Of a DNA stretch of 64,000 bases, positions 10,151-20,092 are shown piece after piece; positions within the stretch are counted from its first letter, which is position 1; every line of letters starts with the position of its first letter. Source of the DNA: Prorocentrum cordatum (lineage: Eukaryota > Sar > Dinophyceae > Prorocentrales > Prorocentraceae). The DNA lies in assembly GCA_963575745.1 (NCBI GenBank), contig CAUYUJ010015943.1:1-64000 (forward strand), in the 5' to 3' direction. The notes beneath the pieces are model-generated. The model did no database searches and had not been told where the DNA came from. It saw only the letters and a list, made by a program, of their open reading frames with translations. The position numbers and the translations under genes are program-made.

Positions 10151-10655
10151 TGGGTTCATGCTGCATTGCAATCGTGCGAATACATTCGCGGCGCGATGGC
10201 AGTGCCGACGTGGAAATAGGTGCGTCACGGGAAAGTCGCTCGGGACGAGGCCCAGGTGAAGGCTGCCGTCGACGGGTGGTTAGAGTACATGCCTAAGCCG
10301 GCGGTGAAACACCCCCTCGAGAACGGCATCAAAAAAGGGGCCAGCCTGATCGCGCCTTTGTTTCAGACAATCCTGATTCCTTGGCATGCGGTGTGAAGGA
10401 TATTGAAAACAACTACCCGCTCATATACCCCATCGTATCGATATTCCCAGATCGTGTCCCGAGTGGGTTCTACCTGACCGATGCATATATGCTTAAGCCG
10501 CGATGCCCGCCAAGCCCCCCTCGCCCAAAGAGCAGCGTGGAGGGTGTCTCAAGCGAAATCTATTGATCGAGCTCAGAGCAAATCGGGCGAAGATGTCTCA
10601 GGCGTGCGACGATGTCTCAAGCGGCGCTCAGAGGTTGTGAGGATGTCTCAGGCTC
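10151..10655. other. Unassigned sequence
   Basis: Only short frames occur. The phrase GATGTCTCA recurs at 10590, 10610 and 10640 in a loose ~25-30 bp repeat. Nothing recognisable as a gene. Confidence 0.4.
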
Positions 10656-10732
10656 CGTGTAAAACAAAATTGTGAGGAAGTATCCGGCGGTGCAACGAGC
10701 GCGCCTCGCGGGGGCTCGCGGACGTCGCGCTT

Positions 10733-12230
10733 ATGTTCGACGCCCGCATGAAGAGAAACAGTTTGCCCCAGTTGAAAGGCGAGCGGCAGGGGGAAGCGGC
10801 GGCGTGTGCGAAGCGCCTGAAAGCCCTGCTCTCGCACGCCAGGTACTCCTGGACGCGCGGGGAAGCGGGGCGCGGCGGCCCCCTCGCCTTCCCCCCCCAT
10901 CCCTCCCTTGAGCTCCTCTCTCATCCCTCTGCGCACTCCCTCCGCGCCCCTCGCCATTCGCCCCCATGCTCCTCCGCCCGCCACAGCCGCTTGGGCTCGA
11001 GGTATTTGTTTCGGAACACCGAGCGCTCGTACTCCGACAAGATGCTGGCAATCAAGGAGAAGATGAAGCACTCGCCGAAGAAGGAGGCCGCCATGGCCAA
11101 GGCAGGCATGGAGGAGCTCGAAGCCCTCGTCGGCGCGGTCGACGCTGGCGCGGCGGGGGAGGCCCTGGGGCCCATCGCGGACGAGGCGGACGCGGAGGAG
11201 GCATTGGAGCCCGTCGCGGACGAGGCGGACGCAGAGGAGGACCCGGAGCCCGTCGCGGACGAGGAGGGCGCTGGCGACGCGGCTTCAGAGGACACGCTGG
11301 ACGCGGCAACGCTGCCGCTGAAGGGAGGGGAGCAGTTCGATGCGCTCGTCGCCGCCGTCAGCGAGGACTCTGATGTGCCAGCCAATGGGGGCGCTGAGTT
11401 GGCCGCGCTGTGCGACGAGGTGCCCGACGAGGACGACGGCGCCCCCCCGATGCTTGACGAGGGGCCCGGGGAGGGCGAAGACGAAGACCAGGAGCACGGC
11501 GAGGAGTCCGAGGGCGGCCCGGGTGGCGACATGGAGGTCGACGCTGAGGAGGGAGAGGACGAGTTGGGCTGGATCGAGGGGCCGAAGACGGGCGACGCTA
11601 ACGAGGGGGGCGAGGAGTCCGAGAGCTGCATAGGCGACATGAAGGCACAGCGCGATCTTGCGGCCCTTGACGAGGGGGCGAAGACGGGCGACGAGGGGGG
11701 CGAAGAGGATAGCGAGGAGTTTGAGAGGGACAAGGGCGAGCCCACTGGCCCCGCGGCCCCGAGCGAGGCCGGGCGGTGGGACGAGGGCGACCCCTGCCTC
11801 GGCGAGGGCCCGTCAGATGCCGAGGCCGCGGAGGTGATCGAGGGCGGGGAGAGCGAGGGGCGTGAAGAGGGTGATGAGAGCGAGGAGTCTGAGACCGTGT
11901 TGGGCGTCGACGGCAAGCCCGCGACCACGAAGGACTGCGCCAAGCTGGCGGCCTCGTGGGGCGAGCCCCACGATAGCGAGGAGGACCCAGAGGATGAATT
12001 TCACAGGTTGATGGACGCGGGCCCAGGCATCACCAAGACAGGCCACAATCGAGACGCTGCTGAGCCTCCGCCTTCGCTGGCGCCAGATCTCAGCGAGCCG
12101 ACAGCGTTATTCATGGCCGCCACCCTTGACGCCGAGCTCCGGCCCGCGGTCGAGCCGCCGATCAAGAGGACAGGGAAGGGGGGGGGCAAGGGCAAGAAGT
12201 CGAAGAAAAGGGCTGAAAGGCGGCGCGCCT
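10733..12230 (+). CDS. Highly acidic protein of unknown function (first part)
   Basis: Not recognised. The frame runs from 10733 and looks coding in two blocks. A basic block includes KRNSLPQLKGERQGEAAA. After a CT-rich stretch at about 10860-10990, probably an intron that happens to keep frame, comes RYLFRNTERSYSDKM and an acidic block from the ATG at 11042. The acidic block is dominated by Glu, Asp, Ala and Gly, contains a 13-residue tandem repeat (ADEADAEE core), and ends in a Lys/Gly-rich stretch (KGGGKGKKSKKRAERR). Real-looking sequence continues in the next frame (12126-12782), so a frameshift or intron lies between 12180 and 12230. Charge pattern suggests a nuclear or chromatin-binding protein, but that is only a guess from composition. 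Confidence 0.5.
11170..11262. repeat. 39-bp coding tandem repeat, ~2.5 copies
   Basis: Units beginning CCCATCGCGGACGAGGCGGA / CCCGTCGCGGACGAGGCGGA / CCCGTCGCGGACGAGGAGGG follow each other at 39 bp, each encoding a P-[IV]-ADEADAEE-type peptide. Confidence 0.85.
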
Positions 12231-12782
12231 TGCAAGGTTGCGAAGGGCACGACGCGCGGCAAGCTCAAGAAGGCTGCGATGACTGCGAAACTTGCCGCGC
12301 AGCTCGTTCAAGAGAGTTGCAGATCCGAGAGCCAGGAGCCGACGGGCACGGGCAGCGGCAGGGGCAAGGGCAAGGGCAAGGCTACAGGCAGAGGCAAGAA
12401 GCGCGAGGCAGACGAGATGGCGCCCAGCGAGGTCGCGAGGCCGCTGCTCAAGAGGCTCGCGGCGGCGGTTGTCGCCTTCCCCGTGCCGGAGGATCTTCCC
12501 GAGGCGACCGAGCCTCAGAAGGAGCTCTCACCAGGTCAGCGCAACTGCCACATCAAGCACGAGTTCGGCACGATCGAGATTCAGCTGGCGCACAAGGTCT
12601 TCAGGCTCATCCAGCGCTGCGGGTACAGCGAGTCCGTGATCAAGAGCATGCCCAACAGCGAGCTTGGCGGCCCAGTCTTCAATTGGCGGACCCACAGGGG
12701 CATAGATGGCGTGGAAAAATGCGGCGAGGGCCCTGGGGAGCTACGTGCCAGCGCGAGCGCTCTAGTGCCGCCTCCCTCTTGA
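12180..12782 (+). CDS. C-terminal part of the acidic-protein gene, shifted frame
   Basis: This frame gives a basic linker (GKLKKAAMTAKLAAQLVQ, then GRGKGKGKATGRGKKRE) and then a compact, ordinary-looking stretch: HIKHEFGTIEIQLAHKVFRL, IQRCGYSESVIKSMPNSELG, GPVFNWRTHRG, stop at 12780-12782. The mix of hydrophobic and charged residues differs sharply from the surrounding low-complexity translations, so I take it as real coding. It lies one frame from the acidic block. Either an unrecognised intron or a frameshift in the G/A-rich 12175-12230 region joins them. No family recognised. Confidence 0.5.
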   Translation, partial: GGARARSRRKGLKGGAPCKVAKGTTRGKLKKAAMTAKLAAQLVQESCRSESQEPTGTGSGRGKGKGKATGRGKKREADEMAPSEVARPLLKRLAAAVVAFPVPEDLPEATEPQKELSPGQRNCHIKHEFGTIEIQLAHKVFRLIQRCGYSESVIKSMPNSELGGPVFNWRTHRGIDGVEKCGEGPGELRASASALVPPPS

Positions 12783-13575
12783 GCCAATGTTGTTTTCTCT
12801 TTGAGCCTCATCCTCCCCCTCTCAAGCGGTTTCCATCCCCATCCTCGTGCTCGTCCTCGTCTCGTCCCCCTCGTCCTCGCCTTCGCTCCTCGTGCTCATC
12901 TTCACCTTCGCTCTCCCCATCCTCGTCTTCGTCGTGGCCCTCATCCGTCCTCGGGGTGACCCTCATCTTCGCCCAGCTCCCACTGCCCTGCCATTCTTCG
13001 CGCTAGCTCGCATTGTCGCTCGCGCCGCAGGCGCCAGAGCCCGTGCCGGCTGAGGGTTCTTTGAAGCCAGGGCAGCTCCGAAGCTGAGCGAAGCCCGAAT
13101 GCTCGGCGCAGCGAGCTGCCCCGTTAGTATCGCGATCTGCGCCTTGGGGCGCGCGGATGCAGAGTGAGGAAAAATCGTTGAGACGACGGCCGAGAGCGAC
13201 CCTGGGGGCCGTCTAAGGGCGCGCTCTGGCCAAGGGTCCGAGGCGAAGGCAGCCGCGGCGACTGGGGCGGCCCACGAGGCCCACAAGAGCAAGAAGCCCC
13301 AAAAAGCTTCGATCCTCGAATCTCGGCGAGGCGCAGCTGCTGGAGGAGGTGCCCCGAGGCGCGGCAAAGGGCCCAAAGAGCCTAATATTGCCGAGCGACT
13401 TCCGTGGCGCCGTTGTCGGGTCAGGGGGTCGAGGTGCGCCCAGCCGTGGCGACGAGGAGCTTTCAAGAACCGAACCGACGAAAGACGCCACAAACATCCG
13501 ATTGACCCCGGGGGGTCTGCCTGAAACGGTTCCCGCGAGGGCGGCGGAGGAGATCGCGTCATCTTCGCGTCGTCG
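12783..13575. other. Intergenic; CT-rich (CTCGTCCT) tract then unassigned GC-rich sequence
   Basis: 12820-12960 is a degenerate CTCGTC/CTCATC tract. The rest has no frame I can support. Confidence 0.5.
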
Positions 13576-13597
13576 TACGTAGCCATTTTGGTTCAAT
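13576..13597 (+). other. Relic dinoflagellate spliced leader (DinoSL)
   Basis: The stretch centred on GTAGCCATTTTGG matches the 22-nt dinoflagellate trans-spliced leader at 19 of 22 positions by eye. Genomic copies of this leader next to a coding sequence are the known hallmark of genes re-inserted from trans-spliced mRNA. The candidate ATG at 13596 overlaps its last bases. Confidence 0.85.
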
Positions 13598-14608
13598 GTT
13601 TATGCGAGCCGCGCCCGCGCCCATGGACTATCACGGGCTGTCCTGCGTTGAGGCGCTTTGGCGGGGCCGCTCTGAGGAGCAAGACGCCCAGCGGCAGCGG
13701 TGCCTTGCAGCCAAGCCGTGGGGCTTCTCGGACTCCGAAGACGACGAGGCTGGCTCAGGCGGCGGCGGGCGCGGGCCCGATCCGGCGGCAGTGGGCGCTC
13801 AGGCGGCGGCAGTGAGCGCCCAGGCGGCGGTGGGCGCTCAGGCGGCAGTGAGCGCTGTGAGCGCTCAGGCGGCGGCGAGCGCGGTGAGCGCGGTGATCGC
13901 GCAGGCGGCGGCGGGCGCTCTGGCGGCGGGGCGGCGGCTAGGGCGGTGGCGACGGCCCATGAGAGCGCGGTCCCGATCGTGGTCGCGGAGACGGCTGCTG
14001 CAACTGCCTGTCCAGGTGGTGCGTGCACGGCTGCTGCGTTGGCTGCGGGCACGAAGTGTCGGACCATCAGGTCGCCCAGCACTGCCATGCGCGAGAACGG
14101 CTCCGAGGGCGAGGGCGAGGTCCCGCGATCGATCCTCTTGTGGCGGAATGCGCGCGAGGACGCAGAGATGGTCCTTCGCCAAGCTGAGGAGTCATCGATA
14201 TACATCAAGGGCACCGCACCAATCCTGACCCCTTCTATCCACAGCCGTGATGGGAAGGATGAGATGTTCTCTCGGCTCAAGCATGGGCTGCGACTGGCGC
14301 GAGAGTACCATGGCGGAGATCACCATGGCATCGCCTACATCGGCAGCACCTTGTGTCCACGATGGCGGTGGGAGGGCGGCTACTCGTTCCGTGATGATCG
14401 CCGCCGCGCCGAGTTCATATCAGGCCATCGGTGCAGATGTGACCGTATGGTGGTAGTCGCTAGTTATCCTGATAAGGAGACGGCGGAAGCCGAGCGCTTG
14501 GCCACCTTGTGGGCAGAGCCCTCTGGGCTCATCAACAATCGCGCGAAAGACGCGCGCGGGCTTTGCATTCGCAATTACGCGTATTCGTTTATGTATCTAT
14601 GCTATTGA
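13596..14608 (+). CDS. Possible GIY-YIG-type nuclease domain protein, retroposed (SL relic at 5' end), one frameshift
   Basis: Translation from 13596 gives MFMRAAPAPMDYHG and an acidic stretch, then Ala/Gly/Ser repeats made by a GCGCTCAGGCGGC-type tract (13780-13930). Within the tract the convincing frame moves to the one open from 13700 to the stop at 14606-14608. That C-terminal part has HGIAYIGST (14325-14351), an Arg soon after (PRWRW), ETAEAERLATLW with a well-placed Glu (~14477-14512), and SGLINNR with an Asn (~14523-14542). These fit the YIG, Arg, Glu and Asn positions of GIY-YIG endonucleases. A clear GIY triplet 10 residues before YIG is lacking, so the assignment is tentative. The SL relic implies origin from processed mRNA. 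The frameshift lies in a slippage-prone repeat. Confidence 0.5.
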
Positions 14609-14720
14609 TTGTACGAATGTGACGGCACCGTGGGTTTCGTGGTCATGGTCGTGGTCGTCGTCGTGGTCGTCGTCGTCGTCGTCGTCCACGTGGATGTCGT
14701 CGGTCTCGTCGTCGCCTCGT
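14609..14720. repeat. (GTC/GTG)n tract after the GIY-YIG-like gene
   Basis: GTCGTCGTCGTGGTC units at 14640-14735; no separate gene. Confidence 0.8.
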
Positions 14721-15224
14721 CGTCGTCTTCGCCCGACCCTCGCCCGCTTCGCGCCTCGTTCACCCTCCCGCGGCCCCGCCCCCGCAGGACCCGATGCCGC
14801 GGCTGGTCCTCAAGAGGGCGAAGAGCACGAGAGGCCCCCAGCCGCTGGGGGGGGCGCCGCGAGGAGAGAGTATGGGAGTGAGGGCGAGTGAGACAGGAGA
14901 TAGGAGTAGGAGAGGCGTAGGAGGGAGAGAGAGGAGGGCGAGGAGACACGCATGAGGCCTGATGATGAGGGAGAGAGAAGGCGACTGGAGAGGATGAGGG
15001 TAGGAGATGAGGGACATGATGATGAGGACTGAGGCATGAGGAAGGGCGACAGGAGAGGACGAGGAGGATGAAGCACGAGGATGAGGATAAGAGGGAGGAG
15101 TAGAGGCAGGAGGTAGAGGACGCAGAGGGCTCCAGGAGGGCGCCTGGGCGGGCTCCAGAGGGCCCCAGATGGCTCCAGAGGGCTCCAGGAGGGCTTCAGA
15201 GAAGCTAAAGCTATAAGCTGATCG
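14721..15224. other. Low-complexity GA/CT-rich spacer with GGCTCCAGAGGG repeats
   Basis: 14870-15120 is a GAGG/GATGAGG-rich purine strand. 15128-15200 carries several CTCCAGAGGG or CTCCAGGAGGG units. No gene is supported. Confidence 0.6.
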
Positions 15225-16045
15225 TAGCTATAAACTAAAGCTATGCTATGCCAAGCTGCGCCAAGCCCAGCCAATAGCTATAAGCAACCGCAAAGCAAGG
15301 CTATAAGCCAGTTCAACAAAAACAACTACAGAACTAAGCTAAAGGCTAGGCTTTATTCAGGCCAAGCTAAGCTATATACATCAAAGCCAAGCTAAGCGAA
15401 GCTAAGTTAAACGCTATAGGCTGCGCTGCGCTACGCTAAGCTAAGCTACGCTGATATATAAGCTAAGCTATAAGCTATACGTATTATATTGAAGCTAAGA
15501 TGACAGCTAATGCAAAAGCTATATATAATAAAAGATAGGGGCTATAGCCTAAATTATAAGCTAAGCTATACACACTACAAGATGTACCATGTAAGACGTC
15601 AGCCAAGCCATACGTTAAACGTAAAGCTGGAAGCTAAACCGTAAGCTAATCTAATGTATATATATACACAAGTGCTATACTTAAGCTATGTACACTGTGT
15701 GATATAAGATGTACGCTGTACGCTGTAGGCTCTAAGATATATCTGTACTATGAGCTACACCATAATATAAGCTATATATATATGTATCGGTGATACATAT
15801 ATACACGCTATAAGTTATCAGATATAAGCATTGATATATGAGCTATGGTCTATGAGCTCTGAGCCATCAGCTATAAGGTACGAGCTATCACATACATATA
15901 AAGATATACGCATATACTATATACAAGCCATACGATACACGCTTGTTGTATAAGCTGTAGATTATAAGCTAAACTAAGCTAAGCTATATCTATTCTAGCT
16001 ATAAGCCAAGCTGCGCTAAGTTACGCCACGCCAAGCCAAGCTAAT
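15225..16045. repeat. AT-richer degenerate repeat of AGCTAA/TAAGCTATA words
   Basis: About 820 bp made almost wholly of permutations of AAGCTA, TAAGCTAA, GCTATAAGC and TATATA, with no long exact unit. It contrasts with the GC-rich surroundings, has stops in all frames, and has no gene. AGCT is its own complement, so both strands look alike and many short hairpins are possible. Confidence 0.85.
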
Positions 16046-16054
16046 GTTCTTGCG

Positions 16055-16250
16055 GTACCTCTGAGGTTTCTGCCCCTGCTGCTTCTCCTGCCCCTGCTCC
16101 CTCCTCCTGCCCTGCTGCTCCTGCTGCCTCCTCCTTCCCTCCTCCTCTTTCCCTCCTCCCTCCCTCCTCCTTCCCTCCTGCTCCTTCTCCCTCCTCCTCC
16201 TTCCCTCCTGCCCGTGCTCCCTCCTCCTCCTTCCTCCGTCATCCCCCAGT
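16055..16250. repeat. CTCCTCC/CCCTGCTCC pyrimidine tract
   Basis: A degenerate CTC-rich tract of about 195 bp, the type that fills many introns and spacers in this window. Confidence 0.8.
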
Positions 16251-16370
16251 TGCCCCGCGCGACGTCGGGGGTCGCCCGGGGGGGTCAGATGCTCGACGGC
16301 TTCGGGGGCGCGTGCGCCCCGTGGGCACCGCAGCCGTTTCAGGGGCAAGGTGCTTCGCGGGGACTTGAGG

Positions 16371-16417
16371 CACCTTGAGGCTCGGCAGCTCTGCGGCACC
16401 TTGAGGCTCGGCAGCCA
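16371..16417. repeat. 26-bp tandem duplication
   Basis: CACCTTGAGGCTCGGCAG occurs at 16371 and again at 16397, just before the ATG at 16417. Confidence 0.8.
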
Positions 16418-17517
16418 TGGGCAAGACTTGCAGGGCGGCCAAGGCTGCCGAGGGGGCAGCGCTGGCGGTTTCAGCTGCGGCCTCAGCTGCCGCGGACTAC
16501 GGCGTCGGCCCGAAGGTGGTGCTGAAAAAGAGGAAGGAGAAAAGAAGAAGGATGCGAAGTCGGACAAGATGCCCGCGTATGCCAAGGCGTTGGCGGCCGC
16601 CGCCGATGCGCCGTCGGCCGGCGCTGCTGGTGGAGAGATCGCGGCTGCTGAGGCTGCTCCCAAGGGCAAGGGCAAGGGCAAGACGACGATGCTCTCCGGC
16701 TCGCCCATCGCTCCTGAGGCGAAGCCGAAGTCGGGGGCCGTGGCGACCGGGGGGAAGGAGCCAGCTCCCAGCGCCAAGCTCGCTGCGATTGCTGATGCGC
16801 TGCAGCATGGGGCCGACGATCGCCGAGGGCCCCGCGAGTGCTCAGACCCCTCCGCTGAAGACGGGGGAGACATCGAGCTGCTTGGACCCGAAGGCCATCT
16901 TCGACGTCGTCTGCAAGGTCGCCAGGGAGGCAGATGTCAGCCCGAAGTATGCGCTCAAGAACTTGACGGCCAAGAGCTCCAACTACAATGATATGGCCGT
17001 CTTCACGAAGGACGGGATGGAGGCGCAGGTGCGCATGTTTCTCGGCCTGCCCCCGGCGGAGGCGGCGGCGGCAGACGCCGCGCCCTCGCGCGGCGCGCCC
17101 GCGGCCGACATCGACGCTGCGGGGGCTGCCATCGCCACCTTGCCTGGGCCTGGGGAGGCGCGCGCTGGCAAGAACAGCGCGCAGGCGGCTTCGGTCGACA
17201 AGGCTGTCCTGAACAGCGTCACGTGCCCGGCGGCGTGGGCAGAGTTTTCAAGGGTCACCAAGTCCCGCAAGAAGTGGCGCATCGGCTTGGCCCCAGGGCT
17301 CAAGTCGGACAAGCTCGGCCTTTTCCAGGTTTGGATGGGGGCGGGCAAGGGCGTCGAGCGGCTGAACGAGGTCCTCCTGAGGAAGAGGGTCGAGAAGAGC
17401 ACTTCCAACGAGTGGACCTGGGAGCGCAGGAAGAGGCGTGACCAGCCGCGACGACGACGAAACCACGAGGACGACGGCGATGTTAAACGACGACGTCGGC
17501 GACAGCGACGACGATGA
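16417..17517 (+). CDS. Unrecognised Ala/Lys-rich protein with two compensating frameshifts
   Basis: From the ATG at 16417 the first ~35 codons read as an Ala-rich peptide starting MGKTCRAAKAAEGAAL. At about 16520-16550, in an A-rich run, sensible coding moves to the next frame (KKDAKSDKMPAYAKALAAAA, KGKGKGKTTMLSGSP). Near 16800 it returns to the first frame (GPTIAEGPASAQTPPLKTGE) and continues with a compact region, DPKAIFDVVCKVAREADVSP, then NYNDMAVFTKDG and MEAQVRMFLGLPP. The end region is basic (RKKWRIGLAPGLKSDKLGLF) and runs into a CGACGA repeat that supplies an Arg-rich tail, probably not genuine coding. No family recognised. The double shift could be two introns or a decayed gene. Confidence 0.45.
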   Translation: MGKTCRAAKAAEGAALAVSAAASAAADYGVGPKVVLKKRKEKRRRMRSRTRCPRMPRRWRPPPMRRRPALLVERSRLLRLLPRARARARRRCSPARPSLLRRSRSRGPWRPGGRSQLPAPSSLRLLMRCSMGPTIAEGPASAQTPPLKTGETSSCLDPKAIFDVVCKVAREADVSPKYALKNLTAKSSNYNDMAVFTKDGMEAQVRMFLGLPPAEAAAADAAPSRGAPAADIDAAGAAIATLPGPGEARAGKNSAQAASVDKAVLNSVTCPAAWAEFSRVTKSRKKWRIGLAPGLKSDKLGLFQVWMGAGKGVERLNEVLLRKRVEKSTSNEWTWERRKRRDQPRRRRNHEDDGDVKRRRRRQRRR

Positions 17518-17640
17518 CGACGAAGACGACGACGGCAGTCGACGACGACTGCTGTCGCCGTCGACTGCTAGCGTCGTCGACGACGACGACTACGCTAACA
17601 ACGACGACGATTAGACGACGACGAAGGCGATGACAACGAC
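17445..17640. repeat. CGACGACGA / GACGAC trinucleotide tract
   Basis: Degenerate CGA repeats, including a short inverted stretch where GTCGACGACGAC meets its complement at about 17537-17560. Confidence 0.8.
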
Positions 17641-17800
17641 GAAGATCTGTTCCTTCCTCTTCCTCCTCCTCGCCTTCTCCCCATCCCCCCGTTCCTCCTC
17701 GTTCCTCTCGTCGCTCTCCAGCTCCATCCACTTCTCCACTCCTCTTCCCACTTCCTCCGCCTCCCCCAGCTCTTCCTCGGGCCCATTCCTTCTCGACTTC
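17641..17800. repeat. CT-rich tract, probable intron
   Basis: CTTCCTCTTCC-type pyrimidine tract immediately before coding-like sequence, as at other intron-like places in the window. Confidence 0.5.
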
Positions 17801-18367
17801 ACCTCCCTGGCCCGCTTGCGCGAGCCAGGCGACGCCCTGCCCATGCGCGGTGGCAAGCTCAAGAAAGTCATCGAGAGCACGAACTACATCCCAGACGAGT
17901 TCCTCCCTGACGACGAGGAGGAGAGGTGGCGCCGCGTGAAGGTGCGGCTCGCGCACGCGCGGATGGACAAGACGACGGAGTCGCTGGAGGTCACGGGCAC
18001 GTCGAGTTGCGACGAAAGGTTCATGGACTACCTGTGCGGCGAGGGCGGCTGCTTCGGCGACGGGCTCAGCGTCGCTCTGCCGGGCGCTGGCGACGGGGGC
18101 GACGCCATGTTCCAGACGGCCGTGGCCAAGGCCGAAGGGGCCATGGTGCAGCGCGTCAAGGCGAAGGAGCTCCCTCAGCAGCCCCAGGCCGCAGCTGGCG
18201 AGCGCGGGGCGGCGGTGGGCCCGAGCGAGAGGCTAGCGGATCTGATGCCGAGAATGCTGGACCAGGAGAGAAAGGCGAGGAGCTGCAAGATCGCCCTCGC
18301 TCAGCACGAGTTCGGCGATGGGGCTCCGGGCGGCCATGGAGGCGCACCCCCTGTAGATGGAGGCTGA
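17800..18367 (+). CDS. Unrecognised protein fragment, probable internal exon(s)
   Basis: After the CT tract the frame becomes convincing: PMRGGKLKKVIESTNYIPDE, FLPDDEEERWRRVKVRLAHA, CDERFMDYLCGEGGCFGDG, then QTAVAKAEGAMVQRVKAKEL and a Gln/Ala-rich end with ERLADLMPRMLDQERKARS. The mixture of charged and hydrophobic residues suggests a soluble globular or helical protein. I do not recognise the family. The frame stops at 18365-18367 shortly before another CT/GGA tract, so an exon end near 18330 is likely. It may belong to the same transcription unit as 16417-17517 and the terminal exon at 18805. Confidence 0.5.
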
Positions 18368-18454
18368 GTGCGCGAAGGTGGCGCCCATCGTTGCGAACAG
18401 GCATGCCGCGCCCACGCTTCGCGGCGGCCTGGCGCCCGCAGGGGGCTCGATCTG

Positions 18455-18565
18455 CCCCGGCCTCTCCTGTCCCCCTCCTCCTCTCCTTCTCCTTCTCCTC
18501 CTCCTCCCCCTCCTCCCCCCCCCTCCTCCTCCTCTCCTCTTCCTCCTCCTCCTCCTCGGACGAGG
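18455..18565. repeat. CTCCTC tract, probable intron
   Basis: CTC/CTT-only strand between coding-like pieces. Confidence 0.7.
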
Positions 18566-18804
18566 ACAGGGGCGACGACGGCGGCGTCGGCGCCCAGGGC
18601 GACGAGGACGACGACGACGGGAGAACGACGACGGCGCGGAGGGCAGCATTCGCGGCCTCGGCCGCCGCGCCCAGCAGCCTGCGCGGCGGAGGGGGGAATG
18701 GGGAGGTATAGGTATAGGGGGAGAGGGAGGAAGGGGGAGTGGAGGTATAGGCATAGGGGAGGAGGGTAGAGGGGACAGGAAAGACCGAGACATCTTTCCC
18801 GCCG
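18566..18804. other. Low-complexity spacer, probably intronic
   Basis: GACGACG-rich then GGTATAGG..GGAGG-rich sequence, with the word GGTATAGGYATAGGGG repeated near 18705-18765. No coding supported. Confidence 0.5.
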
Positions 18805-18978
18805 ATCGGGCCCCGATGGGGCCGTCGGAGCGACCCGTATGCGAGCCAGATCGAGAAGCGCCCGCAGTGGTTCGTTGAGAAGAATCCTCCGGCAGCAAAG
18901 ATGCAGGCGGAGGTCGAGGGGAAGACGGGGAAGAAGGCGAAGAAGCCGACCGCAGGTGGCGACGAGTCCGCCTCCTGA
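18805..18978 (+). CDS. Probable terminal exon of the preceding gene
   Basis: Third-frame translation gives WGRRSDPYASQIEKRPQWFV, then EKNPPAAKMQAEVEGKTGKK, AKKPTAGGDESAS and TGA at 18976-18978. Its amino-acid mix is ordinary and it ends in a Lys-rich tail like the Lys-rich pieces of the gene upstream. Too short to assign. The 5' edge is uncertain. Confidence 0.4.
   Translation: MGPRWGRRSDPYASQIEKRPQWFVEKNPPAAKMQAEVEGKTGKKAKKPTAGGDESAS

Positions 18979-20092
<1,114 letters not shown>

Noticed and set aside
10921-11943. 340-codon Ser-rich minus-strand frame
   Set aside because: It is the antisense of the acidic GAG/GAC-rich coding block, which turns into Ser/Pro codons.
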